Origin: Zizania palustris
Taxonomy: Eukaryota > Streptophyta > Magnoliopsida > Poales > Poaceae
Direction of reading: 5' to 3'
Length of the DNA stretch: 64,000 bases
Assembly (NCBI GenBank): GCA_019279435.1
Contig: JAAALK010000081.1
Location: 57,651,318-57,715,317, forward strand
Part shown: one piece after another, positions 1-10,057 of the stretch
Layout: every line of letters begins with the position of its first letter
Position numbering within the stretch: position 1 is the stretch's first letter
The notes under the pieces: generated by a model
Told to the model about the DNA's origin: nothing
Databases searched by the model: none
What the model saw: the letters and a program-made list of their open reading frames with translations, nothing else
Position numbers and translations under genes: made by a program

Positions 1-353
1 TCTGTTCATAGTTCATCTTCGGGTAGATCATTCCGAACGCCGAAGGTACCCTTCGGCGGGACACTTCACACCATACGCCGAAGGTACACTTCGGCCACCC
101 CCTTCGCACCATACTTCAAAGCAGACTGGCTCCGACCGGTTTGCTGATTTATTCTGTTTAATATATTTCTTTCGGCTAATTAGATTATTTTGTGTGATCT
201 GATTGCTTGGCGACTCCACCCCCTTACCATGGCTAAGGGTAGTCGGAACACGACGTCAGTGCTGTGTTACGCTTAGGCTTGTCCCTAAGTATCCACACAC
301 TTTTGGATCATCGAACTAACCCAAGTGCGGGGGCATGTTTTCGTGTCAACACA
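1..353 (+). repeat. Element A 5' LTR, 3' part only (cut by window edge)
   Basis: Matches 21722-22043 at roughly 93% by eye. It ends in TCAACACA just before the primer-binding site, which mirrors the TGTGTTGA start of the other LTR at 20734. Its upstream part lies outside the window. Confidence 0.88.
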
Positions 354-358
354 CTTTT

Positions 359-376
359 TGGCGACTCCGCTGGGGA
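359..376 (+). other. Primer-binding site, tRNA-Arg type (element A)
   Basis: TGGCGACTCCGCTGGGGA lies 5 nt after the LTR end. It is complementary to the 3' end of a plant tRNA-Arg (…CCCCAGCGGAGUCG plus CCA), from memory of that tRNA. Element D has nearly the same site at 24168. Confidence 0.75.
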
Positions 377-389
377 AAGCTACGCCAAC

Positions 390-2072
390 ATGACGGGTAC
401 ATCTACATTGGCCACCGATACATCTACAACGACTACATCTACACCGCCGATGGACACCATAGGAGCCGCGGATATCGACAACCGCAACATCCTAACACCT
501 ACTCTTGAAAATATTTCCGCATAAGACCGAGTAGAGGTCGAGGCAAAATTGAAGGCGCTCCAAGACATGATGCTTGGGGGCTACGTCAAGACACGCGTAG
601 GCTTCATCAAGCGTGACATCATCGCCCCCGACCTTGCTCGGATCTAGGTAACACCCGTATCACCTCGTTTATCTTCTTTATAGATTGAGCAAAAAATAGC
701 TGCATCAGTAGATAAGGCCGTTAGCACTTCGCTAGCCAACCGTTTTGATTCGGCAGTTAGCTCCCAAGTAGAGGCGACTCTTAGAAGATTCAACTTTACT
801 GAGGCCGTACCACCAGTCCCTATTGCTAGTGTACCTGCGGTAAATCATGTGTACAGCAGAACTGACGGTAGCACTGGCAAGACCGTTACGTCTCCGGCCT
901 CAACACCCATGTCCGAGACCAGTCATTATGCTTACGGCCAAACTAGCACCGTGTACCACGCACCACCACCACCTGCGCTGGTACCAGCCCTGCGCACGCT
1001 GCCCGCGCCACATGCACAGGCACCTGGGCTCAAGCACGTCGTACAACTAGCGCGTAGGGAAGAGGCCCATGGCCGACACACCGATATCCCGACGCGTGTC
1101 GCGCCCCCGCACGAGAGACGTGCGTAGGCAGCAGGCCAAGATGACCTAGAGGAGTGAATCCATGCACTATTTAGGGAATGCGCCAGCTTCATACCTAGGG
1201 GTCAGGTTAGGGTTTACCGTAAGCCATATCCCGATCATTTCGATACAGTACCCTACCCTCGCGGCTATAGAATCCCCGAATTCACTAAGTTCGACGGCGA
1301 GGGTAGCAAAACCACACTAGAGCATGTTAGTCAAGTTTTAGCAAAGTGCGGAGAAGCTAGCGGGACAGACGCTCTAAAAATTAGACTATTTTCTCTCTCG
1401 CTATCCGGCACCACTTTCACTTGGTTTCGGCGCTCCCGCTGAAATCTGTTCAGGCGTGGGATGAATTAGAAGAAAAATGCCATGACTACTTTTACACGGC
1501 TGAGAAATAACTTAGGCTTTCACATTTGACATCAGTTAGGTATAAATCTAACAAGAATGTCTCCGAGTACATCAAGCGTTTTAGGGATACTAGAAACTGA
1601 TGTTTCAGCCTTAGTATTTCAGAAAGGGATTTGGCGGAACTAGCTTTTAATGGGTTGCATTCTGAGATTAAAGAAAGATTAGACAACGAAAACTTTTTAG
1701 AGGTTAGCCAAGTCTTGCAGCAGGCTCTGGTACAGGAAGGCCGAGCCAAAGATAAAAAGTTCTTTAAGACATTTAACAAGCCTAGGGCTGAAATCCACAT
1801 CATGGAACACTCTGATGAGGAGGAGTCAGAAGAGGAGGATTCGGCCGACATGTACGCGGCCGAATGGGTTTGGAACGCTAAGAGTCAACCCATCATGTGC
1901 TCCAAGTTACAACCGTCTCCCACAAAGAATTGACATAACTAAGTGTGATAAAATATTTGATTTTATCTTAAAGAACCAGCTTCTCAGGTTGCCTAAAGTC
2001 CAAGTCATTCCATTTGCCGACGAATTGAACAAACATCCATACTGTAAGTGGCATGATTCACATTCACATAAT
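390..2072 (+). pseudogene. Element A gag, N-terminal and central part, decayed
   Basis: The probable start is the ATG at 390, just after the primer site, with a Thr/Ser-rich N-terminus (MTGTSTLATDTS). Stops and frame changes follow. Recognisable segments include PEFTKFDGEGSKTTLEH and LAKCGEASG near 1277-1370 (retrotransposon gag domain) and LVQEGRAKDKKFFKTFNKP near 1727-1785. An acidic stretch, DEEESEEED, and a zinc-knuckle-like YCKWHDSHSH (2038-2068) come just before the insertion of element B. The reading continues at 6419 after B. Gag would form the particle shell; this copy cannot make it. Element D gag at 24191 is homologous segment by segment. Confidence 0.8.
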
Positions 2073-2077
2073 ACTAA

Positions 2078-2572
2078 TGTTGGGGGAAAATATCTCATCT
2101 TCGGGGTTATTACCGAAGCAACATAAAGGCAAACAGCGGATTCGAAGGTTCCCAGACGATCATCTTCGAAGATACCCGGAACCAAGTTCGAAGTACGAAG
2201 ATAGGCATTGGTTCGGAGTACATCTTCGAACTAAGGCTTTTCAAGATCTTTTCTGCCAGCTAAGATGGAAGACTTATCTTCTTTCTCATTAGATTAGTCT
2301 TTTACCATTTTAGCCCTATTAAGGGAACCGAATAGTTTCCACTATGTCGGTTGTAATAGAGGGGTAAATAGGTCTTTTCCTTAATGTTTGGGCCTATAAA
2401 TATCCCCCATTTCACCTTGTAATAGGGACCGAATACAAGTTATTCAATACACACATTCGAACTATTCTAAGTTATTATCCTTTCGGAGACTTAGAACAGT
2501 TCTCTTCGCAAACACTTCGTTTGTTAGTTTCTCTTTTACAGAAACCTGTTAGCGTAATCTTTTACGCCAACA
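2078..2572 (+). repeat. Element B 5' LTR (TGTTGG…CCAACA)
   Basis: 495 bp, starts TGTTGGGGGAAAATATC and ends in TTTTACGCCAACA. It is nearly identical to 5919-6413 and close to the LTRs of element C. Confidence 0.97.
2395..2402 (+). promoter_or_regulatory. TATA box in element B 5' LTR
   Basis: GCCTATAAATA sits near the middle of the LTR, upstream of gag. The same box is at the equivalent place in the other B and C LTRs (for example 40294-40301). Confidence 0.7.
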
Positions 2573-2574
2573 GT

Positions 2575-2592
2575 TGGCGCCATCCGTGGGGA
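2575..2592 (+). other. Primer-binding site (element B)
   Basis: TGGCGCCATCCGTGGGGA lies 2 nt after the LTR. It starts like the tRNA-Asp type (TGGCGCC) but departs after it, so the primer tRNA is not assigned. Element C has TGGCGCCGTCCGTGGGGA at 40474. Confidence 0.7.
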
Positions 2593-2634
2593 ACCTAGTC
2601 CGAAAAACTTCGTTCTCTACCAACTTCTTACATC

Positions 2635-3687
2635 ATGCCTCCTAAGCGGAGCGCACCCCGCAATCCCACTCGGAGGTCCTCTCGGATCTCCGGAGAGATA
2701 CCCTTCGACACAGTTGAAGTCGGAGGGCCTTCGACATTCCCTCCGCAAACTCCGGAAGGGGCTTCCATCCCTCGAACATACGAAGCTTCTCCGCCAACCC
2801 CTTCCATACTCCGACCGCCCGGAGTCCCTTCTCCACCCTCCATCCCGATTCGAACTGATCCTACTAGTTCTCAAGACCCGGAAGATCCTTCCGGAGGAAA
2901 TGAAAATAATCTTGGAGATATGGCCACTCAAATGGCCAACCTTCAAGCTGAAGTGGCAAGGTGGCGACAGGAAGCTGCGAGTAGGCTTCGCTCTCAAGCC
3001 ACCCCAACCATCCCAGAAGTGCCCGAAGACGATGATATCGATTATCCCGAAGCCCCAGAGAACGCCTCCTTCGACAATGAATCTCCGCTGCATCCTGAGC
3101 TGCAGAAGGTTCGCTTTGATCCAAAGTTTAAAACTTCGAAGCTCTGCAAGTATGCCGGAGATGAAGATCCCGGAGAGTTCGTTCATTCTTATGCCCTAGC
3201 AATTGAGGCTAGCGGAGGAGTTCGAGACACCATGGCGAAGTGCTTCCCTTTAGCTCTTCAAGGAGTGGCATTGAGATGGTTCTGGTCCTTGAAGCCAGGA
3301 TCAATCAATTCATGGTCGCAGCTGAAGAAGAAATTTAGAAGCAACTTTCAGGGCACCTTCGTGCCTCCTATGTCAACAGGAAGCCTTTTCCAGGTGAAAC
3401 AGCTCCCCGGAGAAACATTGAGGCAGTACTTTAAGCGCTTCGCTCATACGAAGTCGCAAATTCGGGGGCTGTCCGCATCTTCAGTGGTTGATGCAGCTCG
3501 GGAAGGCGTCAGTCATCAAGGCCTTCTGGATAAGCTTCATCGGAAAAGCATCTCCTCGGTCTCTCAGTTGATGTCATACTTCGAGGAGTATGCGAGGTCA
3601 GAAGAGGGTTGGCTTCGGAGGACTGCTGCTACTTCATCCATATTGCAAGAAGTCAAAGTAGAAGTGAAAACTTCGGCACAGCCGTAG
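2635..3687 (+). CDS. Element B gag (350 aa, ended by a premature stop)
   Basis: Begins MPPKRSAPRNPTRRSSR, about 60 nt after the primer site. The N-terminal third is Pro/Ser-rich, followed by a short coiled segment (MATQMANLQAEVARWRQEA). Residues about 165-320 form the retrotransposon gag core (KCFPLALQGVALRWF, LKKKFRSNFQGTF, GETLRQYFKRFAHTKSQIRG). The capsid-like core is intact. The stop at 3685-3687 is TAG where element C has CAG, so the C-terminal zinc-knuckle part is not translated, and it is missing anyway because of the deletion just downstream. Element C carries a frameshift in the core, so B has the better gag core of the two. The protein could still assemble, but this cannot be judged from sequence. 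Confidence 0.85.
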   Translation: MPPKRSAPRNPTRRSSRISGEIPFDTVEVGGPSTFPPQTPEGASIPRTYEASPPTPSILRPPGVPSPPSIPIRTDPTSSQDPEDPSGGNENNLGDMATQMANLQAEVARWRQEAASRLRSQATPTIPEVPEDDDIDYPEAPENASFDNESPLHPELQKVRFDPKFKTSKLCKYAGDEDPGEFVHSYALAIEASGGVRDTMAKCFPLALQGVALRWFWSLKPGSINSWSQLKKKFRSNFQGTFVPPMSTGSLFQVKQLPGETLRQYFKRFAHTKSQIRGLSASSVVDAAREGVSHQGLLDKLHRKSISSVSQLMSYFEEYARSEEGWLRRTAATSSILQEVKVEVKTSAQP

Positions 3688-3775
3688 GAACCAGTCTTCG
3701 AAGTGCAACATGATCAGAGAAGAGGGCAAAAGCACCCTCGTTCTGAAAGTCATGAATATTGCACCCCCACAGAAG

Positions 3776-3778
3776 TTT
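3776..3778. other. Internal-deletion junction of element B (TTT microhomology)
   Basis: Left of here B follows element C gag up to about 41672; right of here it follows C from about 48772. The two parent sequences share only TTT at the join (41670-41672 and 48769-48771 in C). About 7.1 kb is missing relative to C. Confidence 0.85.
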
Positions 3779-3812
3779 GCAGAAAATAATAAGAGAATTA
3801 TGCGAAGTTTAC

Positions 3813-5509
3813 CTTCGACATTCTGGGGGCGATCGAGCACCGGACTGCTCGGAGGATCAAAGGTGAGGTCTTCGTCTGAATCCACAGTTAAAACTTCAAC
3901 TGCCGGAGTATCTCCGTGAGCAGTCCTCCCTTCATCCACAACTGAAGTTGTAGTAACTTCAACTTCATCTTCGCCCACAGGGGCTTCAATTTGCTTTTCT
4001 TCTTGAGCATCCGGAGCTCTCACTTCTTCAATGTTAGCATGAGACTCCGGCATACCTACAGTATCTTCAACGTGAATATCTTTCTGAGCCCCATCTTCAT
4101 CAATCAACCTCACTAATAGTTTACCTTCATCTTCTTTAGAACCGGAGGTTGAGGTTCTTGGGCTCGGAAATGCAGGTTTTCTAGGCTTCCGAGCCACCTT
4201 CTTCACTGGAGTCTTGGCGGAGCTCGAAGCTCCGGCTTCGGCTGTCCTCTTCTTGGGCCCTTTCTCCGAAGGCACCCAATCCATCAGAGGGGGCGAAGTC
4301 ATCTCCAACATTCCCCATACTCTGTTAAACCTCTCCCAACTCCCGACCAATTTAACTCTCCATTCTTTTTCAGTCGGAGTTGGGGCACCCAAAATCTTCT
4401 CCGAAACCCTTATAATTTGCTCTGAAGTAATAGGGGCTGAAGAAGCTAAAAAATAAATAATTCAAGTTAGTCTTTCTTCGAAGTAAATATGTATAGTACA
4501 TGTTGGTTTCGAAGTTACCTGCAGGGCTCGAAGTCAAGTTAATTTTGCGGAGACCGCCTTCCGAGTCATCCTCGAAGACGATAGGCCAGTTGGCCATCAG
4601 CGGAGAAATTTGCAGGCCGAGGTATTCTTCGGCCAAGTCTCGCATACTTAACCTTCGGCTAATCTTTTGAAGCAGGTTAAGACGGGCTTCGAGTTGACCT
4701 TCGTTGGGCTGCACTAAAGCTTCCTTCCGGAATTGAATTTCTTTAAGGGGCCCGGCCAAAGGACTGCTTGCCCCAACTTCGGCATAGAACCATCTCAGAA
4801 TCCAATCAGTATACCATATTGCATTGATGGCCTTGGCAGGAAACTGAAGGGCATACTCATCTCAAAGCCTAAAGTTGATACTGCCGAAGGATACCACTAC
4901 TTTTTCACCTCCGGGGCCTACGAAGGTCTTTGGTTGGCATGTAGCCCTATGTAATGCAGCGAAGATCTCTGCCCTTCCTTCGCACCCTTCGGCTCTCAAG
5001 GCCCATTCAAAGATAGCCAGTCTAGCTACCGCATTCGGAGATAATTGGGGGAGGGTTACATGGAACAGATCAAGTACCTCCGCCAGGAAGTCTACTGCAG
5101 GAAGGCCCAAGCCAGCTTCAAAGAAGGCTTCGAATACAACTACTTCTCCGGGTCTTGGCGATGGAATCATTTCTTTGCCTGGCTTCCGAATCATAACTCC
5201 ATTACTGATTTTTCCTCCCGCTGCGATTGCTAGTGACTCTCTTTTGCAGGTAGAAGGTCCCAACTGGAAAGATTGATCCAAATATTTTGTTGATGGCGGG
5301 CACAGACCTTGGTCATCGACGATTTGGGGATTTCTCCCTCCTGCCGCCATGGATGTCACCGCTGGTATCGAAGGTGCCGCCGCCAACGTTGCCGCCGCTG
5401 CTGCTGCAGCCGCCTGCTGCCGGGCCAAGGCCGACAGAGGTGCAGATCCCTTGGTCTTCACCATTGCGGTCGATGGATTGCTTTGGGGAAAATGGAGGCT
5501 AGGGCTCAA
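3813..5509 (-). pseudogene. Element B antisense gene, exons 1-2 only
   Basis: This is the truncated copy of the four-exon antisense gene of element C. Exon 1 runs 5509 to 4519, intron 1 runs 4518 to 4446 (73 nt, GT-AG) and exon 2 runs 4445 to 3813 (633 nt, the same length as in C). It keeps the donor of intron 2 (GTAAACTTCG); the deletion falls inside that intron, so exons 3-4 are lost. Exon 1 begins MSPSLHFPQSNPS, then a poly-Ala run, then the conserved block with PRPGEVVVFEAFFEAGLGLP and LPQLSPNAVARLAIFEW, typical of the plant 'putative gypsy type transposon' domain. One in-frame TGA follows INFRL at about 4862, where C has CGA. Exon 2 contains KKEWRVKLVGSWERFNRVWG-type sequence and a Lys-rich then acidic tail. 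Confidence 0.8.
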
Positions 5510-5583
5510 GAACTCAAAGGGCTCGAAAGGTTTTTGGTTGCGAGAAGACGGTGAAAAGGTAACCGGGTAAGTTCTAGGCCTTC

Positions 5584-5591
5584 TATTTATA
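5584..5591 (-). promoter_or_regulatory. TATA box of the antisense gene in element B
   Basis: On the minus strand GGCTATAAATAGAAGG lies about 75 nt upstream of the antisense ATG at 5509. The same box is at the same distance in element C (50574-50581). Confidence 0.7.
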
Positions 5592-5918
5592 GCCTAGATC
5601 TTACTTTTTTACCGTTAGTTTATGTCGTTTCGCATTCTTGCCGTTACTTTTCCCTGAGATTAATGCTTACTACAGTTTCCGTTGAAGACAGAAACTTAAC
5701 GGCTATTTTCTCTAAGTCTAAAAGACTTTCGAACTTCTTGAGTCGGTTCTAAGATAGTTCGAAAAGCAATTACCTTAAGACTGATTCGGAGTTTATATCT
5801 TCATGCATTTCGGAGATGAACTAAAAACCAATAACCCCTATGTTTGGTTATCTTTTCCTTCCGTATACTGCTCTCCTAACGTTACAGGTCAAACGGAGAA
5901 GCGTATTCGAGGGGCTAC
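5592..5918. other. Element B spacer and polypurine tract before the 3' LTR
   Basis: No coding sequence is seen. It is the upstream region of the antisense gene on one strand and the 3' untranslated end of the sense unit on the other. The purine-rich GAGGGG just before the LTR (about 5909-5914) is the likely plus-strand primer. Confidence 0.6.
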
Positions 5919-6413
5919 TGTTGGGGGAAAATATCTCATCTTCGGGGTTATTACCGAAGCAACATAAAGGCAGACAACGGATTCGAAGGTTCCCAGACGA
6001 TCATCTTCGAAGATACCCGGAACCAAGTTCGAAGTACGAAGATAGGCATTGGTTCGGAGTACATCTTCGAACTAAGGCTTTTCAAGATTTTTTCTGCCAG
6101 CTAAGATGGAAGACTTATCTTCTTTCTCATTAGATTAGTCTTTTACCATTTTAGCCCTATTAAGGGAACCAAATAGTTTCCACTATGTCGGTTGTAATAG
6201 AGGGGTAAATAGGTCTTTTCCTTAATGTTTGGGCCTATAAATACCCCCCATTTCACCATGTAATAGGGACCGAATACAAGTTATTCAATACACACATTCG
6301 AACTATTCTAAGTTATTATCCTTTCGGAGACTTAGAACAGTTCTCTTCGCAAACACTTCGTTTGTTAGTTTCTCTTTTACAGAAACCTGTTAGCGTAATC
6401 TTTTACGCCAACA
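5919..6413 (+). repeat. Element B 3' LTR
   Basis: 495 bp, differing by eye at 6 positions from 2078-2572. It is followed by the ACTAA target-site copy at 6414-6418, after which element A resumes. Confidence 0.97.
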
Positions 6414-6418
6414 ACTAA

Positions 6419-8050
6419 CGACTGCAATGTTTTTCGACGGCAGGTTCAATCAGCCATAGAAGAAGGACGATTGAAAATAGACCATAATCCAAAGATGAAG
6501 CTAGACAAAGATCCTTTCCCCATCAACGCATTCGACCTCGGCGAGAAGAAGGTGTTGATTCGGCCAGAACAGGCCAAGTCGATTAGAGGGAAGGCCATAA
6601 TTGTCAGAGAACCACGCACGCGCACACTCATACCTAAGAACCCCGAGGTGGGAGTGTGGAAACAAAACATCACCATCCCTTCGGATAAGGCTCGCAAGAA
6701 GCCAAAGGTAACATACAAGATGTTGTTGAACAAGTATAAAAGAAAAGCCAAGGGAGCAGGCCCCCGCGCTAAAAAACTAAGTCAGTCGAAGGGCCCAAGG
6801 CGTTCGGAGGGTGGCTTCGGACCACAGTGGCCGAGACCTCCTCGTGATGGTTTTGGACCCCAATGGCCGGACCCTTCGCATGGGGACTTCGGGCCACAGT
6901 GGCCTAACACTCCGTACGGTGGCTTCGGACCTCAATGGTCAAATCCCCCGTACAATAGCTTCGAACCCCAGTGGCCGAGCCCCATGCGGAGCGAGTTCAG
7001 CCCCCAATGTCCTAACCCCGCACCACTTTGGACGAACCCTTTGACAGGAGGCTTCAGCCCACACTGGTCGAACGTACCTCTGGCCTGGCAGGACCCCTCA
7101 CTGATATGGTCCGAGTAACAATCGACTCTGTCGAACCCCCCTTTGGGTATCGGGTTCGACTTACAATGGGCGAAGCCACTTGAGCCACCGATGCCTCCAC
7201 CGTACAACTGGGCAGGGACTCCGTGGGCTCCGTACGTATCACAGCCAGGGTACCCTCCGCAACTTAACGCTATGCCTTGTTTTCCTTCAGAGTATTATGA
7301 ATGGCAGGGACAAACATACACAGCGGAGGGAGGCATCATCCACAGGTTGTCCATGGTACCTCTGAATCGGCCCGTGCAGAGCAAAGCTGAAGAACACAGG
7401 CGCGGGGAGGCTGAGGATAGGGAGTCTGAAGCTATCACAGTCAGAATAGGGTATTAGAAAGTCCCAATCCCGTAGGACCTTTCGTCGAAGTCTGATGGAG
7501 CTAAGTCCCATACTTCGTCCGAAGTCCGCTCCGGGGCCTGGTCCGATTGGCCGAACGAGGCCGGTTTGACTGCTGGGGTCCGCAGCGAAGGCCCCTCCGA
7601 ATACAGAGTGCACGAGGCCGGAGTGAGCAGTACCACTTCGGCTAAAGTTGACAGGAAACAGGCAGTGGCACCCGGCACCAAGCCACAACCATCTTGGGCA
7701 CCCCTAGGCATGTCCAAATCACAAAAGAGGCGTCTGCAATGACTACGGGCACAAGAGATACGCGAGAAGAAGGCCGAGGACGAGCGCGAAGCTATTTTTG
7801 AAGAAATCCGCTCTCGACAGACTACAAGACATATATGGAGGATGAAGCCGGTTGAGATGACCAACCCGGCTCCTAGTCCGAGCGACGACGATGACGACAT
7901 GCTTGACGATGACTACTCGCCTGTCTCTGAGGGGCCTGCACCCCAGGCGAGGGACATCATCGTCGTCACGCTACCCACCGAGTTTTCCCTGTCACAAGAC
8001 GAGGCCGAGGTTGCTCAGTTGAACCTCAACCCGCGCAACGCTATTTTTTA
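6419..8050 (+). pseudogene. Element A gag C-terminus and gag-protease linker
   Basis: Continues A gag after element B. It begins with the rest of the zinc-knuckle-like region and QSAIEEGRLK, then LIRPEQAKSIRGKAIIVREP, a block that is conserved in element D (26453-26512). A lysine-rich stretch leads into a Trp/Pro repeat (6809-7093). A stop at 7116-7118 and a second at 7455 interrupt it. The stretch at about 7700-7850 is Arg/Glu-rich, and about 7880-7950 is acidic (SDDDDDMLDDDYSP). Long repetitive linkers between gag and protease are common in this gypsy group. The segment has several stops and is not functional. Confidence 0.75.
6809..7093 (+). repeat. Degenerate FGPQW tandem repeat inside element A coding region
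   Basis: A unit of about 14 residues (GGFGPQWPNPPY-like) repeats about seven times, decaying toward the 3' end (SFEPQWPSP, EFSPQCPNP, GFSPHWSNV). At DNA level the period is about 42 nt. Confidence 0.8.
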
Positions 8051-8603
8051 GAAGCCCGAGGACTCGGCTCACTATCTGAAGCCTCTCTATGTCAGAGGTC
8101 ACATTGACGGAAAGCCGATTTCCCGGATGCTTGTTGATGGTGGCGCCACTGTTAACCTAATTCCCTACTCGCTGTTAAAGAAACTTGGCAGGGATGAGGA
8201 TGATCTGAAGAAGACTAACTTGATGCTCAACGGTTTCAACGGTGAGAGTTCCAAGGCCAAGGGCGTGCTCTCCATAGAGTTGACAGTGGGCAACAAGACG
8301 TTGCCAGCAGCATTTTTCGTCATCGATGTACAAGGTAATTATAGCATGTTGCTTGGGCGCGACTGGATTCACGCGAATTGCTGCATTCCTTCTACTATGC
8401 ACCAGTGCCTAATTCTGTGGGACGACGATGAAGTAGAAGTCATACCCGCAGACACTTCAGCCCAAGTTGCATTGGCCGATGTGTCAGTTGACGCTGTTCA
8501 CAACAAAGTAGAGTGTCTGTCAGGTAGAGATCTTTTGGATTACAATTTTGTTAGCGTGTCCGGAGGATGTTTTGTTCCAGTGTCTGTAAAGTCGGTGGTG
8601 TAG
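8051..8603 (+). pseudogene. Element A protease (retropepsin-like)
   Basis: The segment PLYVRGHIDGKPISRMLVDGG is the start of a retropepsin. The active-site motif is D-G-G rather than the usual D-T/S-G, as is common in this gypsy group. It is followed by ATVNLIPYSLLKKLG and ends around MLLGRDWIHANCCIP, the conserved C-terminal flap region. The enzyme would release gag and pol parts from the precursor. The ORF is open from 8127 to 8603, preceded by a stop at 8049-8051 and ended by TAG at 8601-8603. Element G has a homologous protease at 51856. Confidence 0.85.
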
Positions 8604-9551
8604 CACGACTGTTTTTGTATTAGTAGTCATGTCCAGCAAGAGTAATCTAGATTGGCTAAAGTCTCGTGTAGAGTAGTGTCAGTCTAATAAAGACGGTATT
8701 GCAAAGGCCATCGAGGACTTTAGAAAAGTAGTGAAATTAGGACAAGGTTTTGCGTCGGCCGATCCCTTAGAAGAAGTTGACATAGGTGATAGTAGCATCT
8801 TGAGGCAGACTTTTGTAAACCAACATTTACAGCCTGATTAAAATGCCAAAGTAATAAAGTTGCTTTGGTCGTATATCGATTGTTTCGCATGGGAGTATAG
8901 TGAGATGCCGGGACTAAGCCACGAGCTCGTGGAGCATCGGCTACCTATCAAGTCCAGATTTAGGCCTTATAAATAGCCTCCTTGTCGCTTTAACTCGGCC
9001 GTCTATGACCGAGTTAAAGAAGAAGTAGAACGACTGCTCAAAGCTGAATTTATTAGGCCATGCAGGTACGTAGAATGGGTCGCTAACATTGTGACGGTAG
9101 AGAAGAAAGGGAGTGGCAAGATACGAGTATGTATTGATTTCAGGGATCAGAATAAGGCCACTCCGAAGGATGAATATCCGATATCGATAGCCGACATGCT
9201 AATCAACGATGCTTCAAGACACAAGGTACTAAGTTTTCTTGATGGAAATGCTGGTTACAATCAAATCTTTATGGCCAAAGAGGATGTCTACAAGACAACC
9301 TTTCGATGCCTTGGTTTTGTCGGTTTATTCGAGTGGGTCGTTATGACTTTTTGTTTGAAGAATGCAGGCGCCACATATCAGCGTGCTATGAACTTAATGT
9401 TTCATGACTTGCTAGGAGTTATGTTAGAAGTTTACATTGATGACGTTGTAGTCAAATCGGACGCTATGGGAAACCATTTAGCCGATTTGAAGGTTGCTTT
9501 TGATAGGATGCGACAATATGGCTTAAAAATGAACCCACTCAAATGTGCTTT
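8604..9551 (+). pseudogene. Element A reverse transcriptase, N-terminal half
   Basis: After a divergent linker, the RT fingers and palm are clear: FIRPCRYVEWVANIV, KIRVCIDFRDQNKATPKDEY, LSFLDGNAGYNQI, and the catalytic YIDDVVVKSD near 9433-9462. Stops occur upstream (for example at 8839 and 8974). The frame is cut at 9551 by the CACTA transposon and resumes at 17889. Removing the transposon and one TTT copy joins the two halves in one frame. This RT would copy element RNA to DNA; this copy is dead. Confidence 0.9.
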
Positions 9552-9869
9552 CACTACTAGAAAACTCCCCCTGTAGCTACGCCAGAATTAGGGTGTAGAT
9601 ATGCTTTATTTCATCTCTATGTCAATATAGACACGCGTTCATAAAGCGTGTTAGAAGCGTCTTCGTACGTACCGCGTCAGACCTTGTAGAGATGAATTAT
9701 TTATGCGTTGCTATGAAAGAAAGAGACAGTCTATAAACACGTTATTTGCATATCTATAAAGTTAGATAAAATTTAGTAGACACATGTATAAAACATCTGT
9801 AGTTGTGTAGTTACGTAGTATTGTGACATTTCATTCACGTTAATAAATGTAGATACAATTTATAGATAC
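9552..9869. repeat. CACTA left arm, noncoding
   Basis: AT-rich with no ORF; contains the left inverted repeat and ends with the 13-bp LINE target site AATTTATAGATAC (9857-9869). Confidence 0.75.
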
Positions 9870-10057
9870 GAAGGCGACGCGCGGGGATGGCGGGCGCTCT
9901 CCTCCGGCTCGCGACTCCCCTAGCGGTGGTTCTGGATGGCCGCTCCTCGTCCTTCGTCACCGGCTTCCCCCGGCTGGCCTCCTGCTAGGTTCCGCTCCGG
10001 GTGCGTCTTCTTTCTCGCCTCTCCCTCCCCCTCTGCCCCGTTCCCGTTCTCGCCCCG

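Larger units (their letters stand above)
2078..6413 (+). mobile_element. Element B: internally deleted gypsy element (young)
   Basis: Two 495-bp LTRs (2078-2572 and 5919-6413) bound the element, flanked by the direct repeat ACTAA at 2073-2077 and 6414-6418. The interior holds a gag ORF on the plus strand and the first two exons of an antisense gene on the minus strand. No protease, RT, RNase H or integrase is present. It is the same family as element C (39977-51402), from which it differs by loss of about 7.1 kb. By eye the two LTRs differ at 6 of 495 positions. It is inserted in element A gag, inside the zinc-knuckle region. It is non-autonomous and would depend on C-type relatives. Confidence 0.95.

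Noticed and set aside
3634..4392. Single minus-strand ORF reading past exon 2 of the element B antisense gene
   Set aside because: Its last residues are read-through of intron 2 and then gag; the splice donor at 3812 matches that of element C.
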